The notes beneath the pieces were generated by a model. That model had not been told where the DNA came from and made no database searches. It saw only the letters and a program-made list of their open reading frames with translations. This document shows, piece by piece, positions 1 to 5,069 of a stretch of DNA of 5,069 bases (position 1 is the stretch's first letter; the number at the start of each line of letters is the position of its first letter). Both the position numbers and the translations under genes were made by a program. The DNA is from an uncultured Ruminococcus sp. (GTDB lineage Bacteria > Bacillota > Clostridia > Oscillospirales > Ruminococcaceae), in contig CAMWRL010000141.1 in the NCBI GenBank assembly GCA_947176685.1, forward strand, positions 1 through 5,069. Reading direction: 5' to 3'.

Positions 1-60
1 CGACCACCGAGATCTACAACTATTAAGTCGTCGGCAGCGTCATATGTGTATAAGAGTCAT
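1..60 (+). other. Illumina Nextera P5/i5 adapter contamination (non-genomic)
   Basis: The first 60 bases align without gaps to the Nextera i5 adapter. Positions 1-19 are the end of the P5 flow-cell sequence (CGACCACCGAGATCTACAC, with A for C at 19). Positions 20-27 are CTATTAAG, which I recall as index S518. Positions 28-41 are TCGTCGGCAGCGTC. Positions 42-60 are the transposase mosaic end, with mismatches at 43, 57 and 60. Four mismatches in 60 bases suggest error-prone reads or very low coverage at this contig end. The ATG at 44 lies inside the adapter and is not a start codon. Confidence 0.97.
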
Positions 61-1200
61 GTATGTTGACTGGATAAATAATGGCAATTTTGAAAAAGTT
101 ATTGTTAATTGGCGTTGCGATATTGATTGTCTTAATAGATATTGGGCTGTAAATAATTTTGTTTATGGATATGCTGGCTTTCAAAATAAAAATGCTAAAA
201 AAATAACTAATTTTACAATATGGAATTAGGGAAATGTAGTTGCTGAATTGGAATATCGTTCAGAGAATGCCAATTATGAATATTTCACTAATGAAGGCAT
301 TGGGTGCAGAATAATTGAAAATATTTCATGGGAATCATCAACTTGGTATAAAATGGGCATTGGTGTTAAAACGGTTGCTGACAGAACATATTTTGCTCAA
401 TGGTATAAACCTGATTCTTCGGTTTCAAGATGGAAATTAATTGGCATTATCAGTCTTAAAACACCAAATATAGTATTGCCAACAAGTACAGCTTTTCAAG
501 AAGATTGGAATTTCGATGGGGAATTGCTGCTTTCTCTATAGGTAATGGATATGGTCAAGATGCGTCTTCACATAATTGGAGTCCATTTAAATCTGGCAAT
601 GTTGTAAGTGTTTTTTGCGATGGTAAAAAGAATCAAAATAAAAATTGTTTTTATGAAGAGAGAAGTGTAACATTTCCATATATGTACATAAAGGCAGGTC
701 GGTACGTAGACCCTCCAAGAACAGGAAAATTGCCATATGAGTTTAATTTTAATGGAATGTCAAATGTTCCTACAGATTATCCGGAATGGGATTTTGTTTG
801 TAAAAAATCAATCAAAAATGTTCATAGTCAACGCTATATCTCACCTGGTTCCGGAAATACTGTTGTTCAAAAAAATAGTGTAAACGGTGCGGCATATAAA
901 TGGCGAATAAACTTTGCAGAAAATGGATATTTTTATATATTATTAGAAGATACCAATATTGCAATAACAGTATCAAGTTTAGTTTGTGGTGAGGATTTGT
1001 TATTACAACCTTTACGGATTGGCAGTAATAAGCAAAAGTGGAAATTTGAAGGCAACTCAACAAATGGATTCTACATTGTTCCAAGACTTTCAGAAACAAT
1101 GACCATGGAAGTTGAGAACGCTTCTTATTTGGATGATGCGCCTATCCAGTTGTGGAATCAGGTTAGTACAGCACCACAAATGAGATGGCAAATAGTATAA
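61..1200 (+). pseudogene. DUF3472-type domain plus ricin-B-like beta-trefoil protein; 5'-truncated, interrupted by a stop and a frameshift
   Basis: This is the 3' part of a gene whose start, and any signal peptide, is missing because the contig begins inside it. Reading starts in the frame of position 62, crosses a TAG at 227-229, continues in the same frame, then must shift by one base near the G-run at 518-521 to reach the frame that ends at TAA 1198. Adding one G there gives a continuous ...EDWNFDGGIAAFSIGNG... segment. The first part (62 to about 790) resembles DUF3472 as I remember that family: a GYAGFQNK strand, then FTIWN, NEGIGC, WYKMGIGV, FAQWYKPD, WKLIG and FQEDW. The function of DUF3472 is unknown; it is often found in secreted proteins with carbohydrate-related domains. 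From about 790 to the end there are three lobes of roughly 35-45 residues, closing on YKW (Trp at 901), QKW (Trp at 1039) and MRW (Trp at 1186). The second and third open with NGYFYI and NGFYIV. This is the layout of a ricin-B/CBM13 beta-trefoil, so sugar binding is likely but unproven. Base composition is strikingly AT-rich. The lesions could be real decay or consensus errors next to the adapter, so it may be an intact gene in the organism. Confidence 0.72.
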
Positions 1201-1216
1201 ATTAATTATCAGAAAT

Positions 1217-1222
1217 GAGGGA
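1217..1222 (+). promoter_or_regulatory. Ribosome binding site that decides the ATG at 1227
   Basis: The purine-rich GAGGGA lies four bases before ATG 1227 (six bases if GAGG at 1217-1220 is taken as the core). It overlaps an in-frame upstream ATG at 1215. Starting at 1215 would bury the ribosome site in the coding region and add MRDN before a classic MKK signal peptide. The 1227 start is therefore preferred. Confidence 0.75.
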
Positions 1223-1226
1223 TAAT

Positions 1227-2645
1227 ATGAAAAAAGCATTATCATTATTGGTCAGTTCTTTTGTGGCGTTAAATCTTGCTGCATCTGTTATAACAAATGC
1301 AGCTGCGGATGAGCCGCCTGAAACAGCAGATGATTCTATAGCTGTTACAGTTGATACAGATATTCAGACAACCGCTGTACCAATTGTAACGACGACGACT
1401 ACAACGACAACAATTACTACAACCACTACAGTACCTGATGATATTTATATTTATACTACCGAACCCACTACTACTGAAACGCCTGAAATCACCACTACAG
1501 TTACAACCGAAAATGACGATGAGGAAGAAGATAAGATTTTTTCATACCGGTTTGAAATAAAGGCTATAGATTCTTCTCACGATGAGGCTTATCTTCAGAA
1601 TGTCGATATTAATATGCGATTGGTGGAATATGATTCAGGATATTTTGTTTTAAATGATAAAGCTGTAAATGATACTTTTAAAATAAAAACGATTGCTGAA
1701 TGGAATGCGGCTGATGTAAATCCAATGGTTATAGATTATCCGGATACTAATGTTGACCATGTATACGTTGTGGAAAGCGATGAACTGCCTGAGAATTACT
1801 GCTATGCCGAAGAAAAAGAAGCATACATTCACAGAGATTATAAGGGTAGTTCTTTGAAAAATCTGGCGAATACCCCTCATGATTACTGGGTATATCTAAT
1901 CAGGCTTTATAACGAGCCTCCCTGCGAAGTATGGGACACTTTCCCGAGAACAGTATCACCGGAGTTTAGTATAGATTTCTTGGATTACACTGAATATGTT
2001 ACTGATATACATAATGTAGAAAATATTCCTGATATTGAAGTTGAGATTGTGGAAGCCTTTGAAAACGAAAACGGAGAGTTTACTTTAGGAAGTGTAATCG
2101 GGAATTATAATACTTCAGACGGCGAAGTATCTTTTACAAAAGAATGTACATTCAATTCTTTAAATGATTTGGTATATTTTGGTGTAAAAACAAGTAATCT
2201 GCCGGATTATTATGCAGATTCACACGATACACTCTGGTATGGCGGCAAACATATAGATGAATACAGAATTATACCTTTTTCTGCATATTACATCCGTACA
2301 AGAGATACCAATTGTGATATTGTCCTGAGAAAACAGGACGCTCCGATTTACACAACTGTCACAACATCTTATCCGGAAATAACTACAACGACTACATCAA
2401 CAGAAATTGAAGATACTGATACAACTACTTCTTCTGAAACTACTGCTGGTACAACTACAATAACAAATACTACATTAGATGTTGAAACTACAACCACTGA
2501 TACAACCGTTGCTACAACCGAAAATAATGACGAAGAACTGCCGCAAACAGGTATACCGTTTGTAAGAAGTGCTGAATGTTTTGCAGTAATGCTTATAATC
2601 AGCGGCGCAATGCTCGTTATAAAATCACGCAGGCATAATGGCTGA
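1227..2645 (+). CDS. LPxTG cell-wall-anchored surface protein with Thr-rich spacers and two beta-rich repeats
   Basis: A complete 472-residue secreted protein of unknown specific function. Residues 1-27 form a signal peptide: MKK, a hydrophobic core, then AAA with cleavage likely before D28. Residues 44-95 are a Thr-rich spacer, followed by an acidic stretch (NDDEEED, 96-102). Two modules follow, about 105-228 and 246-369. They look like divergent copies: FEIKAID/FSIDFLD, GYFVL/GEFTL, VYVVESDELPENY/VYFGVKTSNLPDYY, and a closing VYLIRL/DIVLRK strand. This pattern recalls Cna-B/SpaA (prealbumin-like) domains of Gram-positive adhesins and pilins, but that is inference and I do not call isopeptide residues. 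A second Thr-rich spacer spans about 376-437. The sorting signal is complete: LPQTG at 438-442, a hydrophobic helix at about 449-465 and the basic tail KSRRHNG. Sortase should cleave between T441 and G442 and link the protein to the wall. The gene starts 26 bases after the trefoil gene with no terminator between them, so co-transcription is likely. A terminator follows at 2718-2757. The Thr spacers may be O-glycosylated, which is speculative. Confidence 0.9.
   Translation: MKKALSLLVSSFVALNLAASVITNAAADEPPETADDSIAVTVDTDIQTTAVPIVTTTTTTTTITTTTTVPDDIYIYTTEPTTTETPEITTTVTTENDDEEEDKIFSYRFEIKAIDSSHDEAYLQNVDINMRLVEYDSGYFVLNDKAVNDTFKIKTIAEWNAADVNPMVIDYPDTNVDHVYVVESDELPENYCYAEEKEAYIHRDYKGSSLKNLANTPHDYWVYLIRLYNEPPCEVWDTFPRTVSPEFSIDFLDYTEYVTDIHNVENIPDIEVEIVEAFENENGEFTLGSVIGNYNTSDGEVSFTKECTFNSLNDLVYFGVKTSNLPDYYADSHDTLWYGGKHIDEYRIIPFSAYYIRTRDTNCDIVLRKQDAPIYTTVTTSYPEITTTTTSTEIEDTDTTTSSETTAGTTTITNTTLDVETTTTDTTVATTENNDEELPQTGIPFVRSAECFAVMLIISGAMLVIKSRRHNG
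1389..1430 (+). repeat. Thr-codon tract in the first spacer
   Basis: Eight Thr codons, one Ile codon and five Thr codons (residues 55-68) form a low-complexity ACN repeat on the DNA. ACG, ACT, ACA and ACC are mixed, so it is not a perfect trinucleotide microsatellite and is unlikely to slip as a phase-variation switch. Such tracts can cause local misassembly and false similarity hits. Confidence 0.85.
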
Positions 2646-2717
2646 TTCAGAAAAAACGTAATAATCTGATGTTTCTGACCTCGTGGAAATGCCTGAGGCT
2701 CTTATAAATTAATAATA

Positions 2718-2757
2718 AACGCTCTCCGGACGAAAGTTTTCTGAGGGCGTTATTTTT
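2718..2757 (+). terminator. Rho-independent terminator after the surface-protein gene
   Basis: AACGCTCTC (2718-2726) pairs with GAGGGCGTT (2743-2751) as a 9-bp stem with one G-T wobble. Inside it, GGAC and GTTT can close a GAAA tetraloop by weaker pairing. A T5 run follows at 2753-2757. It lies 72 bases after the stop codon and before the next promoter, so it should end the preceding transcript. The upstream flank is also AT-rich, so some function on the opposite strand is possible. Confidence 0.85.
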
Positions 2758-2778
2758 GTACGGAATTTTCCGGCGTAC

Positions 2779-2807
2779 TTGATTATAACAGGAGTTTGTG
2801 GTATAAT
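2779..2807 (+). promoter_or_regulatory. Sigma-A promoter with extended -10 for the ABC-F gene
   Basis: The -35 is TTGATT (2779-2784), a 4/6 match to TTGACA. A 17-bp spacer leads to a perfect TATAAT at 2802-2807, preceded by TG at 2799-2800 (extended -10). Transcription would begin near 2814, giving a leader of about 22 bases that contains AAGGAG at 2824-2829, six bases before the ATG. It sits just after the terminator, so the ABC-F gene forms its own unit. Confidence 0.8.
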
Positions 2808-2835
2808 GTAAAAAACTATTGATAAGGAGAATACA

Positions 2836-4623
2836 ATGATATTACTGTCAGCACAAAATATTTCCAAAACATATATGGAACGCAAGGTTCTGAATAACGT
2901 ATCGTTTTTTCTTAACGAGGGGGATAAAGTCGGTGTTATCGGGATAAACGGTACGGGCAAATCCACACTGCTGAGAATCCTTGCAGGGGTTGAAGAAGCC
3001 GATACCGGAGAAGTTGTCCGTACTAACGGGGTGAAAATCTCATATCTTCCGCAAGTGCCTGAGTTTGACGCACACGGCAGTGTTATTCAACAGGTAATGA
3101 AACATCTTCCGGAAGACCTCAGAGAAGCCAAGGAATTTGAAGCAAAATCCATTCTTGGAAAGATGGGAATTGATGACTGCACAAGAGATATAAGCACATT
3201 GTCCGGCGGCGAAAAAAGGCGTGCAGGAATTGCGGCGGCACTCATACAGACAAGTGACGTACTTCTGATTGACGAGCCTACTAACCATATTGACAATGAA
3301 ACAGTACAGCTTCTTGAACAGCAGTTGAAAAAGTATCGTGGAGCAATAGTTATGGTAACTCACGACAGATATTTTCTTAACAGCATAACACGCAAAATTG
3401 TTGAAGTGGACAGGGGAAACGCTTTTGAATATGACGGCAATTACGCCACGTACCTTGAACAGAAAGCCCAGCGTGAAGCCGACGAGGAAGCTAAGGAACG
3501 CCGCAACAGGACTATTTACAGGCGTGAGCTTGCGTGGATAAGGCGTGGAGTACGTGCAAGGGGTACGAAATCAAAGGACAGAATAGAGAGATTCCACGAA
3601 CTCGAAAACAGGGAAATACCTGTTGAAGCAGAAAAATTACAGATGCAGTCGTTGTCCTCAAGACTGGGCAGGAAAACTATTGAACTTGAAAATATCTCAA
3701 AGAGCATTGACGGAAAAAAACTTATAGAAAACTTTTCGTATATAATTTCAAGGGACGCAAGAATCGGCATTGTCGGACATAACGGAGCAGGCAAAAGCAC
3801 TCTGATAAAAATGATAACCGGAGACTTACAGCCAGACAGCGGTACAATATCAGTCGGAGATACTGTAAAAATTGGTTATTTGTCTCAGGAATGCGGAAAT
3901 ATGGACTTGTCAATGAAAGTTATCGACTATATACGGGAAACTGCTGAAATTATCCGCACTCCTGACGGAAATATAACCGCTGCAAAAATGCTGGAAAGGT
4001 TTCTGTTTACGCCGGAACTCCAGTGGAACAGGATTGAAAAGCTGTCCGGCGGTGAAAGAAAAAGGCTTTATTTATTGAAAGTCCTTATGACTGCACCTAA
4101 TATACTTCTGCTTGATGAGCCGACCAATGACCTTGATATAGCTACACTGACGATTCTGGAAGAGTATCTGGAAAATTTTGACGGTGCTGTAATTGCAATA
4201 TCACACGACAGATATTTTCTTGACAAGATGTCGTCTGAAATATGGGAGCTTACCGGCAGCGGCGTTATAAACCGTTATAACGGAAACTACAGCGACTATG
4301 CGAAAAAAATAGTCTCCGTAATTCCGGAAAAAAACGTTAAACAGTCCGCAAAAAAAGAGCGTGTTTATACGGGAAAGAAAAAACTTAAATTCTCTTTCAA
4401 GGAGCAGAGGGAGTTTGAAACAATTGATGACGATATAGCTTTACTGGAAAGTCAGATAGAGGACGTTGAAAAAGAAATTTTGTCGAGTGCGTCCGATTAT
4501 GTGAAGCTTCAGGAACTGTCAGATAAAAAAGAAGCTCTTGAAAATCAGCTTTCGGAAAAAATGGAAAGATGGGTATATCTCAACGAGCTTGCCGAAAGAA
4601 TAGCCAACGGTGAAATGGTCTGA
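2836..4623 (+). CDS. ABC-F family ATPase, Uup-type (duplicated ABC domains, soluble)
   Basis: A 595-residue cytosolic protein with two fused ATP-binding cassettes and no membrane segments, which places it in ABC-F rather than among transporters. Cassette 1: Walker A GINGTGKST (36-44), signature LSGGE (122-126), Walker B LLIDEP (143-148), switch His176 in THDRYF. Cassette 2: Walker A GHNGAGKST (314-322), signature LSGGE (403-407), Walker B LLLDEP (424-429), switch His457 in SHDRYF. All catalytic motifs, including both Walker B glutamates (E147, E428), are intact. The linker contains ELAWIRRGVRARGTKSKDRI (231-250), the pattern I associate with the Uup subfamily. A charged C-terminal region (about 515-592) is predicted to form a coiled coil, as in Uup. 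Known members act on the ribosome; E. coli Uup is linked to ribosome biogenesis and translation, and to transposon excision. A housekeeping translation role is likelier than antibiotic resistance, since the linker does not look like the long one of Vga/Msr-type factors. The start is set by AAGGAG six bases upstream and by homology beginning at residue 2. It is transcribed alone and is clearly more GC-rich than the first gene. Confidence 0.95.
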   Translation: MILLSAQNISKTYMERKVLNNVSFFLNEGDKVGVIGINGTGKSTLLRILAGVEEADTGEVVRTNGVKISYLPQVPEFDAHGSVIQQVMKHLPEDLREAKEFEAKSILGKMGIDDCTRDISTLSGGEKRRAGIAAALIQTSDVLLIDEPTNHIDNETVQLLEQQLKKYRGAIVMVTHDRYFLNSITRKIVEVDRGNAFEYDGNYATYLEQKAQREADEEAKERRNRTIYRRELAWIRRGVRARGTKSKDRIERFHELENREIPVEAEKLQMQSLSSRLGRKTIELENISKSIDGKKLIENFSYIISRDARIGIVGHNGAGKSTLIKMITGDLQPDSGTISVGDTVKIGYLSQECGNMDLSMKVIDYIRETAEIIRTPDGNITAAKMLERFLFTPELQWNRIEKLSGGERKRLYLLKVLMTAPNILLLDEPTNDLDIATLTILEEYLENFDGAVIAISHDRYFLDKMSSEIWELTGSGVINRYNGNYSDYAKKIVSVIPEKNVKQSAKKERVYTGKKKLKFSFKEQREFETIDDDIALLESQIEDVEKEILSSASDYVKLQELSDKKEALENQLSEKMERWVYLNELAERIANGEMV

Positions 4624-4727
4624 CAACAGAAAAAATGTAATTTTTTTGCGGACGCTTTCGTTAAAATAAATAAAAATAACTGGCATTCGGTTGTGATTTT
4701 CTGAATATGATAATCTTTGTGACGCTA

Positions 4728-4756
4728 TTGACATTTTCCGGTGTGTATGTTATAAT
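4728..4756 (+). promoter_or_regulatory. Perfect-consensus sigma-A promoter with extended -10 for the lipoprotein gene
   Basis: TTGACA (4728-4733) and TATAAT (4751-4756) both match consensus in every base, with the optimal 17-bp spacer and TG at 4748-4749 forming an extended -10. Transcription should start near 4763, leaving a leader of about 42 bases to the ATG at 4805. AAGGTG at 4793-4798, six bases before the ATG, is the likely ribosome binding site. The rest of the gap after the ABC-F stop (4624-4727) is AT-rich, and I see no convincing terminator or small gene in it. Confidence 0.9.
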
Positions 4757-4804
4757 AAACCCCGTGCTTAAATGACAATATAATAAAGGAAAAAGGTGTA
4801 TAAT

Positions 4805-5069
4805 ATGTCTGTTAAAAAGAAACTTACAGCAATGGCGGTTATATTGGGAATGCTTTCAGCAGTTTCGTGCGGTGCAGAAACCCCAGATGCCGGACAGCCG
4901 GATACTTCTGTTGAAACTACTACAGAGGCAGTTTCCGAAACGGAAACCGAACCCGAAACTACAGAAGCAACAACTGCCGAAGAAATTACAGAAGCCGTTA
5001 CCGAAGAAGAAACTACAGAAGCAGAAGAAATTACAGAAGCAGATGACGAAAACAACTACATTCTTACAA
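4805..5069 (+). CDS. Putative surface lipoprotein with Glu/Thr-rich stalk (3' truncated)
   Basis: The reading frame is open from ATG 4805 to the window end: 88 complete codons, no stop. Residues 1-21 are a lipoprotein signal peptide: MSVKKK, a hydrophobic core, then a lipobox-like SAVSC with the lipidated Cys at residue 22. The residue at -3 is Ala rather than the usual Leu, a slightly weak lipobox. After the Cys comes an acidic, low-complexity stalk rich in Glu, Thr and Ala, with ETTEA and EITEA alternating. The chain leaves the repeat with DDENNYILT just as the sequence ends, which is probably where the functional domain begins, so no function can be assigned. The protein should be held on the outer face of the cytoplasmic membrane, with the stalk raising its domain through the wall. 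It has its own very strong promoter. The open frame on the opposite strand here is a shadow of the stalk repeats. Confidence 0.88.
   Translation, partial: MSVKKKLTAMAVILGMLSAVSCGAETPDAGQPDTSVETTTEAVSETETEPETTEATTAEEITEAVTEEETTEAEEITEADDENNYILT
4955..5040 (+). repeat. Four 14-bp in-frame repeats encoding E[TI]TEA
   Basis: GAAACTACAGAAGC occurs at 4955-4968 and 5009-5022. The one-base variant GAAATTACAGAAGC occurs at 4982-4995 and 5027-5040. Successive spacings of 27, 27 and 18 bases are multiples of three, so copies encode alternating ETTEA and EITEA. This suggests stalk growth by in-frame duplication, and length could vary between strains. Confidence 0.88.

Noticed and set aside
44..229. A 61-codon open frame starting at ATG 44
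   Set aside because: Its start lies in adapter sequence and its stop is the TAG interrupting the larger DUF3472 gene. It is a fragment, not a small gene.
227..229. TAG readthrough by an alternative genetic code
   Set aside because: The other genes use TAA or TGA normally, no suppressor tRNA is visible, and nearby sequence errors explain the stop more simply.
2648..2677. CAGAAA / TTTCTG inverted repeat just after the LPxTG gene
   Set aside because: A six-base stem with an 18-base loop and no T-run. The real terminator is at 2718-2757.
2836..4623. Reading the ABC-F gene as an antibiotic-resistance determinant
   Set aside because: The Uup-like linker motif and C-terminal coiled-coil region point to the housekeeping branch. 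Nothing in the sequence supports resistance.
4629..4647. A7-type hairpin after the ABC-F stop (AAAAAAT / ATTTTTT) as a terminator
   Set aside because: The stem is only A-T pairs with a 3-base loop, and the T-run is used up in the stem, so no separate U-tail remains. Too weak to call.
4685..4706. ATTCGG / CTGAAT inverted repeat between the ABC-F and lipoprotein genes
   Set aside because: Only six pairs including a G-T wobble, with a 10-base loop and no T-tail. This is expected by chance in such DNA.
2765..4744. Shared ATTTTCCGGyGT near both promoters (2765-2776 and 4733-4744) as a common operator
   Set aside because: It lies upstream of the -35 in one promoter and in the spacer of the other, is not a palindrome, and two short matches are within chance.
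4768..5055. Ser/Val-rich 95-codon open frame on the minus strand
   Set aside because: It is the reverse-strand image of the Glu/Thr/Ala codon repeats of the lipoprotein, which has a promoter, ribosome site and signal peptide on the plus strand.

Overview
The window reads as one end of a draft-assembly contig from a low-GC, Gram-positive gut-type bacterium. A Ruminococcus-like member of the Oscillospiraceae/Clostridia is my best guess. The grounds are an LPxTG wall-anchored protein, long Thr-rich spacers, a lipoprotein with a Glu/Thr-rich stalk, AGGAG-type ribosome binding sites and sigma-A promoters with extended -10 elements. No marker gene fixes the genus.

The first 60 bases are not genomic. 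They match an Illumina Nextera P5 adapter, including what I recognise as i5 index S518, with four mismatches. Genomic sequence starts near position 61, inside a gene that has lost its 5' end. That gene (to 1200) encodes a DUF3472-type domain followed by a three-lobed ricin-B/CBM13-like beta-trefoil. It is interrupted by an in-frame TAG at 227-229 and by a one-base frameshift near 518-521. Sitting next to error-bearing adapter sequence, these may be sequencing errors rather than true decay.

Twenty-six bases downstream, probably in the same transcript, lies a complete gene (1227-2645) for a secreted, sortase-anchored surface protein. Its order is signal peptide, Thr-rich spacer, two divergent copies of a roughly 124-residue beta-rich module, a second Thr-rich spacer, LPQTG, a membrane segment and a basic tail. 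The pair suggests carbohydrate recognition or display at the cell surface. A rho-independent terminator closes the unit.

The rest is a more GC-rich, housekeeping-looking stretch. A monocistronic ABC-F ATPase of Uup type (2836-4623) has its own extended -10 promoter. After it, a promoter with perfect -35 and -10 hexamers at 17-bp spacing drives a lipoprotein gene (from 4805) cut off by the window end. Only its signal peptide, lipobox Cys and a repetitive Glu/Thr stalk are visible.

I see no RNA gene, CRISPR array, insertion sequence or phage signature. The window gives no strong evidence for a wholly new system. The least-described item is the DUF3472-trefoil plus LPxTG pair.
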